Assembly (NCBI GenBank): GCA_963840565.1
Contig: CAWIZH010000006.1
Coordinates: forward strand, 434,001-498,000
Length of the DNA: 64,000 nt
DNA from: VRUE01 sp963840565
GTDB lineage: Bacteria; Actinomycetota; Thermoleophilia; Solirubrobacterales; 70-9
Reading direction: 5' to 3'
Shown here: positions 26,862 to 36,435 of the stretch, piece by piece
How positions within the stretch are numbered: the first letter of the stretch is position 1
How the letters are laid out: each line of letters starts with the position of its first letter
The notes under the pieces: generated by a model
Database searches by the model: none
Seen by the model: the letters and a program-made list of their open reading frames with translations, nothing else
What the model was told of the DNA's origin: nothing
Made by a program: the position numbers and the translations under genes

Positions 26862-28052
26862 GCGGCCGCTCCACCGCACCGTGCTCCTCGGTTTTCGCCT
26901 TCGGCGATTTGAGGAACTCGGAGATGATCTCGACCGAGAGGACGCCGTCGATTCGGCCCTGGTGGTCGACCACCGCTGCGTACTGCGCCTCGCCCTGGAG
27001 CAGGTCGGCGAGGGCGTCGCGCATGATGTCGTCGCGGTCGAGCAGCGGCCCGAGCGGCGAGTCGGGGCGGCTCGGCACGACGTCGGCGCGGAGGTCGCGC
27101 TCGGAGAGCCAGCCGAGCGGGCGGCGCTCGCTGTCGACCAGCAGGGGATAGGGGACCTCGACGTCGGGCGAGGCGAGCTTCGCCTGCACCTCGGCGGTCG
27201 GCTGGCCGACGTAGGCCAGCGGCGCCTCCCAGAGGTCGATGTCGGAGACCCGCATCAGCGCCAGCCGCTTCAGCGCCCGGTCGGCGCCGACGAAGTCCTC
27301 GACGAACTCGTCGGCGGGGTCCATCAGGACCTCGGCCGGGGTCGCGTACTGGGCGACCTTGCCGCCCTCGCGCATGACCGCGATCCGGTCGCCCATCTTG
27401 ATCGCCTCGTCGATGTCGTGGGTGACGAAGAGGACGGTCTTGCCGATCTCCGCCTGCAGGCGCAGGAACTCGTTCTGCAGGCGCTCGCGGCTGATCGGGT
27501 CGATCGCGCCGAAGGGCTCGTCCATCAGCATCACCAAGCGGGTCCGCGGCAAGCGCGCGGGCGACGCCGACCCGCTGCTGCTGGCCGCCGGAGAGCTGCA
27601 CCGGGTAGCGCTCGCCGAGCGTCGGGATCGAGGCCGATCAGCTCGATCAGCTCGGCGGTGCGGGCGGCGGTCCGCTCCTTCTTCCAGCCCAGCAGCTGTG
27701 GCACCGCGGCGATGTTCTCGGCGATCGTGCGGTGGGGGAAGAGGCCGACCTGCTGGATCACGTAGCCGACCTCGCGCCGCAGCCGCGCGGCGTCGCGGTT
27801 GCGCACCGACTCGCCGCCGATCAGGATGTCGCCCTCGCTGATCTCGACCATGCGGTTGACCATCCGCATCGCCGTCGTCTTGCCGCACCCCGACGGCCCG
27901 ACCAGGACGCAGATCTCCCCGGCGGGAACCTCCAGCGTCAGCCCGTCGACGGCAGCCACGGAGGAATCGCCGTAACGCTTGGTGGCGCCTTCGTAGCGGA
28001 CCGCCGAGGCTCCGCTATTCGACCCTTCGTCAGTGACCGCTTCGCTGGGCAC
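26854..28052 (-). CDS. Quaternary-amine ABC transporter ATPase with CBS domains (frameshifted)
   Basis: About 399 residues when repaired. Residues 1-145 (GTG 28052, Walker A VGPSGCGKTTAM) are in one frame, LSGGQQQRVGVARALAADP in a second, and LVMLMDEPFGAIDPI onward in a third. Two one-base insertions, near 27619 and 27539, would restore one ORF. The C-terminus has two CBS repeats (LMRVSDIDLWEAP to LVDSERRPLGWLSERDLR, and IMRDALADLL to VLSVEIISEFL) as in OpuAA/ProV, which sense ionic strength or nucleotides. All ABC motifs survive, so sequence error is likelier than decay. Confidence 0.82.
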
Positions 28053-29219
28053 TTGAGGCGAGCCTATACCCCTTGGGGGCTGGCTTTACCCGTGCGCCGG
28101 GCAAGTCGTGGCGCCCGGCTCGGCTCGGCCTGCTCAGCCAAAAGAGCGCCGCGAAGACGACCAGGCCGAAGAGGTTGAGCACGAGCTTGTAGTCGAGCTG
28201 GACCGAGCCGAAGATGTCCTCGCGGCTGGGCCGCGTCGTCGGGATCAGGCCGGCGGCGCTGAAGAGGCCGTCGACGGCCAGCGCGGCGAGGATCATCGTC
28301 AGCAGCATCAGGGCGACGATCCGCAGCGGTGAAGGGCCAGCCGTAGTACTTGCGGTAGGCGAGCACGATCGGCAGCACGATCAGGTCGGCGAAGATGAAG
28401 GCCATCACCCCGGCGAAGCTGATCCCGCCCGACCAGAGCACCGCGGCGAGGGGGATGTTGCCGACCGAGCAGACGAAGCTGAGCACGGCGATCAGCGGGC
28501 CGACGATGACGTTCTCGAGCGCGTTGAGCCAGCCCGGCGCGCCGCTGATGAAGAGGCCGTTGAAGAAGTCGTTGCCGAGCAGGCCGATGAAGCCGGCGAG
28601 CAGGAAGCCGATCGAGATCTCCTTCCAGAGCATCTGCCAGTCGCCGCGGAAGTTGGCGGCGACCTCGGTCCAGCTCGAGGCGGAGAGGAGGCGCTCGCGC
28701 CAGCCAGCCTCCTCCTCGCCGGCGCCGCCGTGGTCGTGCTGGTGGCCGGCGTCTGCTTCCTGGGCGTGCCGGCGCGCCTGCTCTTCCAGCCGCGGCGAGA
28801 CGAAGAGCCGCAGCGCCGCCGTCATCAGCACGATCATGATCAGGCCGCCGACGTACTCGGCGAGAGTGAACTGCCAGCCGAGCAGCACCCAGAGCACCAG
28901 CCCCAGCTCCCAGACCAGGTTGGTCGAGGCGAACTGGAAGGCGAGGGCCGAGGCGGCGGAGGCGCCCTTCTGGAAGAGGCTCTTGGCGATCGCGATCGCC
29001 GCGTAGGAGCAGGAGGAGGAGGCGGCGCCGAGCCCCGTCGCCCAGGCGATCGGCCTCGGTCCGCCGCCGGAGAGCGTCGCCTGGATCCGCTCGCGCGGCA
29101 CCCAGGCCTGGACGATCGCCCGAGATCGCGAAGCCGAGCACGAGCGCCCACCAGACCTCGTAGGCCATCAGGAAGGACTGCTTGAGGCCTTCGGCGATAG
29201 TGCTCAGGACATCGGCCAT
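28030..29219 (-). CDS. Predicted permease, YraQ/ArsP (DUF318) family (frameshifted)
   Basis: About 395 residues with two frame breaks (near 29117 and 28327), each explained by one extra base. Begins ATG 29219 (MADVLSTIAEGLKQSFLMA). The SSSCSYAAIAIAKSLFQKGA motif with its membrane Cys and ASTNLVWELGLVLWVLLGWQ match the YraQ/ArsP permease family; a His-rich cytoplasmic loop (AGHQHDHGGAGEEE) separates the halves. Family members have been linked to organoarsenical or metal/thiol efflux. A metal-regulator-type palindrome lies just upstream. The 3' end overlaps the ATPase start by 23 bases if the last frame is right. Confidence 0.72.
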
Positions 29220-29235
29220 GAGGGCACCGTACCAA

Positions 29236-29252
29236 ATACCCCCGGGGGGTAT
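29236..29252. promoter_or_regulatory. CsoR/CstR-like operator palindrome
   Basis: ATACCCCC-GGGGGGTAT lies 17 bases upstream of the permease start, in the 33-base gap before the hydrolase stop. ATACCC...GGGTAT palindromes with C/G tracts are typical of the CsoR/RcnR/CstR repressor family (copper, nickel or persulfide sensing). No such regulator gene is in the window. Confidence 0.55.
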
Positions 29253-30562
29253 CTAGGTTCTGCCGATGCCGAGCCGCTGTGAGCGCTCGATGGCGCGCGC
29301 GACGATCTCCTCGACGCCGGGCACCTCGCCGCCCCGCATCAGCACCTGTCCGCCGACGACCGTGGTGTCGACGATCGAGCCGCTCGCCGCGTAGACCAGG
29401 TCCGAGTGCAGGTCGCCAAGGCTGAGCTCGGGCGACCCGGTTCGCAGCAGGAGGAAGTCGGCTGGCTCGCCGATCGCGCGAAACGAACGTTCTGCATGCC
29501 TGACGTGCAAAACGTTCGTTTCGTTCGTTGCGCCTTGGAGAGAGGGCGCATTGGCGCCGGTGGCGATCTGCCACGCCTCCTCAGCTGGCAGGACAGTGGG
29601 ATCGCCGCTGGCATGACGCTGGGCGAGGGCGAAGACCTTGAGGTCGGCCAAGAGGTCGAGCGAGTCGTTGGAGCCGGGGCCGTCGGTGCCGAGGCCGACC
29701 GCGACGCCCGCATTGCGCGCCGCCAGGTAGGGGAAGACGCCGCCGACCGCCAGCTTCATGTTGGCGACGGGATTGGTGACGACGGTGCAGCCGCGCGCCG
29801 CGATCAGGGCCAGCTCCTCCTCATCGAGCCAGACGCCGTGGGCGAGGACGGTCCGCTCGCTCAGCATCCCCACCCGGTCGAGGTAGGCGGCCGGGCGCAG
29901 CCCGTGCTGCTCGAGGCAGTCGCTCACCTCTTTCTCGGTCTCGGAGAGATGGATCTGGACCGCGATTTCGCGCTCGGCCGCTAGCTCCGCAGTCCAGCGC
30001 AGCAGTCCTTCGCTGACCGTGTAGATCGCGTGTGGGGCAAGGGCGCTGCCGATCTCCGGGCCGCATCCAGCCAGCTCCTCGAGATTGCCGAGGGCTTTCT
30101 CCTGCATCGCCGCAGTGTCGCCGTCGGCGTCGAAGAGCGGGCCGCCGATCGTCGCTCGCAGCCCCGCGTCGCGCACGGCGCGAGCCGTCGCCCCGGGGTG
30201 CCAGTACATGTCCCAGAAGCGCGTCGTGCCGGTGCGGATCATCTCGGCGCAGGCGAGGCGGGTGCCCCAGTAGACGTCTTCTGGCTCGAGCCGCGCCTCG
30301 ACCGGCCAGACCACCTCCTGCAGCCAGCGCATCAGCGGCAGGTCGCCGCCGTAGCCGCGGAAGAGCGTCATCGCCGCGTGCGTGTGGCCGTTGACCAGCG
30401 GCGCGACGAGGGGTGCGCCGGCCGCCTCGATCGTCTCGTCGCCGGGCTCGGCGGTCACGCCCGGGCCCGAGCGCCGCGATCGTGCCGTCAACGCAGCGCA
30501 GCCCGACCTGCCTCGCCATCGAGGACTGCGCCGGTTACCGTCAGCGGCGCCGCCGCGCTCAC
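29253..30562 (-). CDS. Amidohydrolase, MTA/SAH deaminase-like (frameshifted N-terminus)
   Basis: About 436 residues. GTG 30562 (VSAAAPLTVTGAVLDGEA) overlaps the phosphorylase stop by 4 bases; frame breaks near 30511 and 30467 each need removal of one base. The body has the metal sites of cytosine/SAH/MTA deaminases: NGHTHAAMTLFRGYGGDLPL (HxH), SALAPHAIYTVS, IHLSETEKE, LAHGVWLDEEE and GLGTDGPGSNDSLDLLADLK. A palindromic element at 29479-29523 is embedded in frame, adding about 15-16 residues (NVLHVRHAERSF) in the region before GEPADFLLL. Context with a nucleoside phosphorylase suggests salvage of SAM-derived nucleosides. Confidence 0.82.
29479..29523. repeat. 45-nt palindrome inside the amidohydrolase gene
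   Basis: CGAAACGAACGTT, one mismatch, TGCA, loop GCCTGAC, then the complementary arm ending AACGTTCGTTTCG. It shares AACGTT.TGCAT and the G(C/G)CTGAC loop with the element at 50049-50093. Its length is a multiple of three, so the host frame is kept. Confidence 0.88.
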
Positions 30563-31236
30563 GGCCCGACCGCGCCCAGCTGCGGCAGGACCGCCGCCAG
30601 GCCGTCGTGCAACTGCAGGGCGTTGGCGGCGCGGGCCGCCTCGAGCTCGAGGATCTGCAGCGGGCGCGGGCCGATCCCGTTGGCGAGGTTGTCGACGACG
30701 CAGATCGCTGCGTAGGCGAGGCCGAGCTCGGCGGCGACGATGCACTCCGAGGCGATCGTCATCCCGACCACGTCGGCGTGGGCCGCCATCAAGCGGATCT
30801 CGGCCGGGGTCTCGAAGCGGGGGCCGATCGCCTGCCAGTAGACGCCGCCGTCGTGCAGCGGCGCCGGACATGCCTCCCAGGCGGCGAGCACTTCGGCGCG
30901 CCAGGTCGGGTCGAAGCCGGGCGCGCGGTGGGCGCGCTCGTCGCCGAAGACCGAGAGGCCGAGGTGGAGGGCGATGAAGTCGTCCGGGCAGAGCAGGCTG
31001 CCGACCGGCAGCTCGGGGCTGAGCGAGCCGACCGAGCCGATCGCGAGGACGCGGTCGCAGCCGCCCTCGACCAGGGCCTGCAGGTTCTCGGCGTGGTCGA
31101 CCTCGTGCGGCAGCTGGTAGTCGCCGTCGCCGTGGCGCTGCACGATCGCTGCACCGTGCTCGGCCGCCGCCGCGGCGATCGTCTCGCCTCCCGGGCCAAG
31201 CGCGCTGCTGCCGAGCACCACCGCCAGTCGTCCCAT
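30559..31236 (-). CDS. Purine nucleoside / MTA phosphorylase family protein
   Basis: A 225-residue cytoplasmic enzyme of the PNP/UDP superfamily, class II. VVLGSSALGPGG opens the protein (phosphate-site glycine loop), RHGDGDYQLPHEVDHAENLQ carries the phosphate-binding Arg and HxxxxxHxxN pattern, and GVYWQAIGPRFETPAEIR with VGMTIASECIVAAELGLAYA form the substrate site (GMT.ASE is diagnostic). The set resembles MTA/MTI phosphorylases. It is slightly shorter than the usual 260. Coupled by GTGA to the deaminase-like hydrolase, which implies a two-step nucleoside salvage route. Confidence 0.87.
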   Translation of the reverse strand: MGRLAVVLGSSALGPGGETIAAAAAEHGAAIVQRHGDGDYQLPHEVDHAENLQALVEGGCDRVLAIGSVGSLSPELPVGSLLCPDDFIALHLGLSVFGDERAHRAPGFDPTWRAEVLAAWEACPAPLHDGGVYWQAIGPRFETPAEIRLMAAHADVVGMTIASECIVAAELGLAYAAICVVDNLANGIGPRPLQILELEAARAANALQLHDGLAAVLPQLGAVGP

Positions 31237-31248
31237 CGCGCCCCGATC

Positions 31249-32602
31249 CTACGCGCGCCTGGCGAGGAAGGCCGCGGCGGCGTCGTCATGGTCGACGATC
31301 GGCTCCGGGTAGTCGAGCCGGCGACGTTGCCCGGCGGGCAGTCGCCACGGCTCGTGCACGGACGACCCCGCGACCGCCTCCAGCTCGGGCAGGTAGCGGC
31401 GCACGTACTCGCCATCGGGATCGAAGCGGTGGGCCTGGCGGATCGGGTTGAAGACGCGGTTGGGGCGGGTGTCGTTGCCGGTGCCGGCGACCCACTGCCA
31501 GTTGCCGGCGTTGTTGGCGATCTCGCCGTCGCTGAGCAGGTCCCAGAAGTGGTTCGCGCCCCAGCGCCAGTCGAGGTAGAGGTCCTTGGTCAGGAACGAA
31601 GCGACGATCATCCGCGCCCGGTTGTGCATGCGGCCCTCGCCGCGCAGCTGGCGCATCGCCGCGTCGACGATCGGGTAGCCGCTGCGGCCCTCGCGCCAGG
31701 CCTCGAAGGCGCGCTGCGAGCGCGACCAGCGGTCGCCCGCGCGGGCGGTAGTCGCGGCGGGGGAGGGCGGGGAAGGCGGCGAGCACCTGGTGGTGGAAGT
31801 CGCGCCAGCAGAGCTGGCGGGCGTAGGCGCCGCCGCCGCGGCGGGATCGCGCCTCGTTCAGCAGCTCCGGCGGCGAGAGGCAGCCGAAACGCAGGTACGG
31901 GCTCAGGCTCGAGGTGGCGTCGCCCGGCAGATCGTCGTGGTGCGCTTCATAGCCGGCGAGGCCGTCGCGGAGGAAGGCGCGCATCAGCCGCCGTCCCTCG
32001 CTCTCACCGCCCGTCGCCCGCTGCCGCGAGGGGGAGCCGCGCAGCAGGGAGTCCGCGGCGGGCAGGCGCCCCACGGCGAGGCGCGAGGGCGATGCGAGCC
32101 GTCGCGGAGTCGCGGCACGCGGTCGCAGCGGCACCTCCTCCCAGGCCCGCTGGAAGGGCGTGAAGACCTTGAAGTGATCGCCGCCCGCCGGCGTCACGGT
32201 TCCCGGCGCGACGACGGTCGTGCCGGGGTGGGCGCGAAAGGCGATCCGCTCCTCCGCGCAGGCCCTCCGCAGACGCTCCTCGCGCCGCCGGGCGTAGGCG
32301 CTCCAGTCGGCGGCCGTGTGCAGCTCGGTCGCACCGCATTCCCGCGCGACCGCGATCGCCTCGGCGACCGGGTCGCCGCGCCTGACGTAGAGGCGCCCGC
32401 CGGCGCGCCGCAGCGACTGGTCGAGGTCGCGCAGAGCCTCGAGCATGAAGGCGACCCGGTTGGGGGCGGCGAAGCGCGAGTCGAGCAGCTTGCGGTCGAG
32501 CACGAAGAGCGGCACCGTCCGCTCAGCCTTCGCCGCCGCCGCAAGCGCCCGGTTGTCGCGCAGCCGCAGGTCGCGGTTGAAGAGGACTATGGCCGTGCTC
32601 AC
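31249..32602 (-). CDS. phrB: Deoxyribodipyrimidine photolyase (one frameshift)
   Basis: About 450 residues once an extra base near 31745 is removed. The N-terminal alpha/beta domain begins MSTAIVLFNRDLRLRDNRAL. The FAD-binding domain includes LSPYLRFGCLSPPELL, CWRDFHHQVLAAFP, and in the second frame MRQLRGEGRMHNRARMIVAS and WQWVAGTGNDTRPNRVFNP, the diagnostic class I photolyase motifs (NRARM, and Trp/Asp/Asn near the FAD). It repairs UV-induced cyclobutane dimers with blue light. Divergent from the DUF6328 gene with 18 bases between starts. Confidence 0.88.
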
Positions 32603-32620
32603 TTCGCCTATGGTGAAGAT

Positions 32621-33112
32621 GTGACGGACTGGCCGTCAGGAAGGGATGAGAGCGAGGACGCGCGCCTCGACCGCAACCTCAGCGAGCTCTTGCAGGAGCT
32701 GCGCGTGGCGCTGCCCGGGGTGCAGGTCCTCTTTGCCTTCCTGCTCGCTGTCCCGTTCCAGCAGAACTTCACCAAGATCACCGCCTTTGAGAAGGACGTC
32801 TACTTCGCCACCCTGCTCTGCACGGCGATGTCGGCGGCGTTTCTGATCGCCCCCTCGGCCTATCACCGGCTCACCTTCCACCTGCAGCAAAAGCACGAGC
32901 TCATCTTCCTCGCCAACCGCTTCACGATCGCCGGCCTCTCCTTCCTCGCCTTGGCGATGACCGGCGCGATCGTCCTGATCACCGACGTGCTGTTCGGCAC
33001 CGCGGCGACCACGATCGTCACCGGCGTCGCCGCGGCCACGATGTTCATCACCCTCTGGTACGTGCTGCCGCTGCGGCGCCGCTTCAGTCTGGAGAAGAGC
33101 CGGCGGCCCTGA
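32621..33112 (+). CDS. DUF6328-like membrane protein
   Basis: 163 residues from GTG 32621. A hydrophilic start (DARLDRNLSELLQELRVALPG) leads into four hydrophobic segments: VQVLFAFLLAVPF, LLCTAMSAAFLIAPSAYH, FTIAGLSFLALAMTGAIVLI and TTIVTGVAAATMFITLWYVL. The RLDRNLSELLQELRVALPGV opening is the family hallmark as I remember it (DUF6328, actinobacterial, function unknown). It converges with and overlaps the HD-protein gene end by 29 bases. Confidence 0.78.
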   Translation: MTDWPSGRDESEDARLDRNLSELLQELRVALPGVQVLFAFLLAVPFQQNFTKITAFEKDVYFATLLCTAMSAAFLIAPSAYHRLTFHLQQKHELIFLANRFTIAGLSFLALAMTGAIVLITDVLFGTAATTIVTGVAAATMFITLWYVLPLRRRFSLEKSRRP

Positions 33113-33698
33113 AGCGATCGCCCCAGAGGGCGATCATCTGGTCGGCGAATTCGTCGGTCAGCGCTATCTCCGGCGCCTGGTCGAAGAGCATTTCCAGATC
33201 GGCCTCCCAGATGTAGATCTTGAGGTCGAGCGAGACCGCGAGTTCGTCGCTGACGCCCTCGTCGATCAGCGCGTAGGCCTCGCGCAGCATCACCACGTTG
33301 GTCAGTTTGTCGGCGGCGAAGATCGACAGCGCCGCCGGGTCCGCGGCCGCAACCCGCCGGCGGTGCTCGCCCTTGCGCTCCTCGTAGTCGGCGATCGTCG
33401 CGTCTTCGGTCAGCGCCTCGACCAGGTCGCCGACGGCATCGCCAAAGCGCTCGCGCACCTCGGCGATTTCGATCTCGCTCTTCTCGACCACGTCGTGCAG
33501 CAGGCCGGCGGCGACGACCTCGTCGCGGTGGCGGTGCTTGATCAGGATCTCGGCGACCGCCACCGGGTGGTCGATGTAGGGGTGGCCGTCGCTGCCGCGG
33601 CGCAGTTGGCCCGCGTGTGCTCGTCGCGCCGTCTCCAGCGCGTCCCTGACCAGCTCAGATCGCTCGACTGCAGCGTCGATGCCAGAGGTCGACGACAT
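33084..33698 (-). CDS. HD-domain phosphohydrolase (RelA/SpoT-HD-like)
   Basis: A 204-residue protein with HD metal-site residues: ARRAHAGQLRRGSDGHPYIDH (first His and region), AAGLLHDVVEKSEI (the HD pair) and AADPAALSIFAADKLTNVVM (distal Asp), the arrangement of the hydrolase half of RelA/SpoT and of small alarmone hydrolase-type proteins. There is no synthetase domain. It probably hydrolyses a nucleotide pyrophosphate such as (p)ppGpp; substrate not proven. Confidence 0.82.
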   Translation of the reverse strand: MSSTSGIDAAVERSELVRDALETARRAHAGQLRRGSDGHPYIDHPVAVAEILIKHRHRDEVVAAGLLHDVVEKSEIEIAEVRERFGDAVGDLVEALTEDATIADYEERKGEHRRRVAAADPAALSIFAADKLTNVVMLREAYALIDEGVSDELAVSLDLKIYIWEADLEMLFDQAPEIALTDEFADQMIALWGDRFRAAGSSPD

Positions 33699-33769
33699 CC
33701 CGCGTGCCAGGGTAGCGAGACACCCGGGCCTGGTGAACCATGGTGTTTAACTCAGGTCGCCTAACTTGC

Positions 33770-34646
33770 AGAAGCGGCACTGGCCGCGTGCGCCGGCAAG
33801 CTCGTACTCGCTGCGCTCCATCGCCAGCTCGATCTCGCCCCGCGCTACCGCCCAGATCCAGCCAACGCTGCTTGTGCTTCGGCCTCGAGCCGGTCGAGCC
33901 GCTCGTCGGAGTGCATCGGGTCGTGATGGAAGAGCACGGTGCGCGCCGCGTTGGCGCGGCGGGCAAAGGAGATCGCGTGCGAGAGCGAGGAGTGGCCCCA
34001 GCCGATGTGGTCGGGGTACTCGGCGTCGGCGTACTGGCCGTCGTGGATCAGCAGCGAGGCGTCGCGGGCAAGTCCGAGGCCGGAGATCCAGCTCTCCTCG
34101 AGCGCGTCGAGGTCGGCGCCGAGCGCCGGCTCGTGGTCGGGGATGTAGGCCAGCGAGGAGTCGCCGTCGTCGATCCGGTAGCCGAGCGTCGGCCCGCGGT
34201 GGGCGACCGAGGCGGCGCTGATCCGCGCCGAGCCGATCTCCCACTCGGTCTGCGGGCAGTGGCGGAAGGAGACGTCACAGGGCAGCTCGCGCACCTCAAC
34301 CGGCGAGAGCGGCGCCGAGATGTAGCGGGCGATGCGGTCGCGCAGCGAGGCCTCCGGTGAGGCCGGGCCCCAGATCACGATCTCGGTCTGGGCGCGGAAG
34401 GCGGGGGCGAAGAAGACCAGTCCCTGGATGTGGTCGAGGTGGAGGTGGGTGAGGAGGATGTGCAGGCGGGCCGGCTCGGTCGGCGAGGGCGAGGCCGAGG
34501 CTGCGGATGCCGGTGCCGGCGTCGAGCGCCAGCAGCGAGCCGTCGGAGAGGGTGACGCCGACACAGGAGGTGTTGCCGCCGTAGCGGATCGTCTCCGGGC
34601 CTGGGGAGGGGATCGAACCGCGCGTGCCCCAGAGCTTGACCTTCAT
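33770..34646 (-). CDS. MBL-fold metallohydrolase (frameshifted)
   Basis: Starts ATG 34646 with MKVKLWGTRGSIPSPGPETIRYGGNTSC, a signature of a phosphodiesterase-like MBL subgroup. After one extra base near 34493 it continues LHILLTHLHLDHIQGLVFFAP (HxHxDH), then LAYIPDHEPALG and HDGQYADAEYPDHIGWGHSS. The frame stops at 33847, but a conserved-looking tail (ARGEIELAMERSEYEL) continues in another frame to about 33750, so the true end is uncertain. It starts one base after the PAS gene stop, so a signalling link is plausible. Confidence 0.72.
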
Positions 34647-34647
34647 C

Positions 34648-35057
34648 TCAGCGACCCGCCCCGTTGCGCGAGCCGGCCGGCCAGAAGACTGCGATCGCAC
34701 CCTGCGAGCCGTGCGCGGTGAGGATCGGGAAGGCCGAGACCTCGACCCGGTGGCGGGTGCCGTCGGTCGAGCTGATCTCGAAGTCGGCGTGGGCGGGGCG
34801 GCCGTCGCGGACCGCGATCGACCAGCGGCAGCTCGTCGTAGGGGATCGGCTCGCCGCCCGCGCCGAAGGGGCCGAACAGTCGACCCCCACTCCTCGGCGC
34901 CGACCGTGCCCAGCTCCTCGAAGCGCTTGCCGAGCAGGGTGCCGGCCGCCTCGTTGTAGAACACGAGGATGCCGCCCTCGTCGACCAGGAAGGCCGGGGT
35001 CGAGAGCGCAGACATCAGGTTACGAGCCAGGATCAGCTCGAGCGGCCTCTGCGTCAC
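34648..35057 (-). CDS. PAS-domain protein (frameshifted)
   Basis: About 135 residues from GTG 35057. STPAFLVDEGGILVFYNEAAGTLLGKRFEELG (use: PAFLVDEGGILVFYNEAAG) is a typical PAS core. Two frame breaks (near 34880 and 34824, each one extra T on the coding strand) reconnect it to PAHADFEISSTDGTRHRVEV and SAFPILTAHGSQGAIAVFW, the PAS C-terminal sheet. No output domain. It is probably a stand-alone sensor working with the MBL protein encoded one base downstream. Confidence 0.7.
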
Positions 35058-35222
35058 AGATGACACTTTAGATAGTTGGGGTCGACACAGCCGGGAGGGG
35101 AGAGACAGTTGGTGCCGCCGAAGCGAGACGAGTACCTTCGATCCCCAGCAGCGCCAACTGCGTGACATTGATCACTTTGATTTCTCGCTCTAGGTCACGC
35201 ATCGAATAGCTTCTCTTCCCCG

Positions 35223-35897
35223 ATGGAGGCTTCGACGAAACCACAGGCCGACTCAACCCTTCCGCTCGAGCCCGCCAAGGAGCCGAGCCCGATGTACCGG
35301 ACGGCGATGGCGGTCTGCAAGCCGGTGGCGCTCTGGGGCCGCCTGCAAGCCGAGGGGCTGGAGGCACTGCCCGAGAGCGGTCCGGTCCTGGTCGTCGGCA
35401 ACCACGACAGCCACTGGGACCCGGTGATGGTGGGGATCTCGGCGATCCGCCGCCGCCAGATCAAAGCCCTGGCCAAGGCGGAACTCTGGGACGTGCGCGG
35501 CCTCGCGCCAATCCTCAACGGCATGGGGCAGATCCCGATCCAGCGCGATGCCGGCGATGCCGGCGCGCTGGCGCGGGCGATCGAGGAACTGCGGCGCGGC
35601 GCCTGCATCGGCGTCTTCCCCGAAGGCACCCGCTCGCGCGGCAAAGTGCTGCGGGCGCGCAGCGGCATCGGCCGTCTCGCGCTCGAAGTCCCCGAGGCAA
35701 AGCTCGTCTGCGTCGCGATCGAGGGGACCTCGGACCTCACCGGCTTTCCCAAGCGTCCCAAGCTGCGGATCCGCTTCTTCGAGCCGGCCGGCGGCCAGGC
35801 CCAGCCGGGCGAGGAGCCGGGAGAGCTCGCGGTCCGGCTGCTGGCCGAGATCCGCGCGCTCGTCCCACCCTCGATCTCCGCCCGCAAGCGCTCCTAG
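35223..35897 (+). CDS. plsC: 1-acyl-sn-glycerol-3-phosphate acyltransferase family protein
   Basis: A 224-residue acyltransferase. Motif I GNHDSHWDPV (NHxxxxD), motif II around MGQIPIQRDAGD and motif III FPEGTRSRG are all present, with a conserved Pro-containing segment after them. It transfers acyl groups to lysophosphatidate or a related glycerolipid at the membrane. No clear N-terminal anchor; MEASTKPQ is polar. Divergent from the PAS gene with about 165 bases between starts; no other feature seen in that gap. Confidence 0.87.
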   Translation: MEASTKPQADSTLPLEPAKEPSPMYRTAMAVCKPVALWGRLQAEGLEALPESGPVLVVGNHDSHWDPVMVGISAIRRRQIKALAKAELWDVRGLAPILNGMGQIPIQRDAGDAGALARAIEELRRGACIGVFPEGTRSRGKVLRARSGIGRLALEVPEAKLVCVAIEGTSDLTGFPKRPKLRIRFFEPAGGQAQPGEEPGELAVRLLAEIRALVPPSISARKRS

Positions 35898-35902
35898 CGC
35901 CT

Positions 35903-36435
35903 CTAGTGCTCGGCCTCCTCGCCGTTGGGCTGCAGCGCGTACCACGGCGCCGAAGGCGTTGATGTCGGTGCCGTTGTCTTCGCCCGGCTTCTTGTCCTCG
36001 ACGAAGGTGTAGAGCGGCTGGCCGGCGTAGGTGACCTGCGTCGTCCCGTCTTTGCGTTCGGTCGTGCCCAGTTTCGAGGCCATCGCGCCTTCGCCGGCCT
36101 GCGGTTCGCCTTCGGTCGTCAGCGGCGGCCAGACCTGTTCGCAGGCCGCCGTAGCAGGCCGATTCGTGCCCTGGTCCTTGTGGAAGTAGTAGAGGGTGAG
36201 GCCCTTCGAGTCGACCATGACCTTGCCGAGCTTCGGCGCGTGCCGACCGTGACACGCCGCGGCGCCTTCGCCTTCGCGGGCTGGCGGGCTGTCGGTGGTC
36301 GATTCTTCGCCGGAGCCGTAGGCGCCGCCGGAGCTCGCGCTGCTGGGCTCCGCTGTTGCTGCTGCTTCCGCAGCCGGCGATCGCCAGGGCGGCGATCAGC
36401 GCCAGGGCGGCGAATGCGGGAAGGGTCTTCCTCAC
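35903..36435 (-). CDS. Lipoprotein with secreted YxYxxxxD-type repeat (frameshifted)
   Basis: Begins GTG 36435 with a lipoprotein signal (VRKTLPAFAALALIAALAIAGCGSSS; lipobox IAGC). The mature part contains VMVDSKGLTLYYFHKDQGT and QPLYTFVEDKKPGEDNG, the two copies of a short secreted repeat common in actinobacterial lipoproteins (LYxFxxD...P...C...WPP), with CEQVWPPL between. At least three frame breaks occur, in the Ser/Gly linker, before PKLGKV, and near 35945. The tail YALQPNGEEAEH fits the family end. It lies downstream of an ECF sigma/anti-sigma pair, which may control it. Confidence 0.7.
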
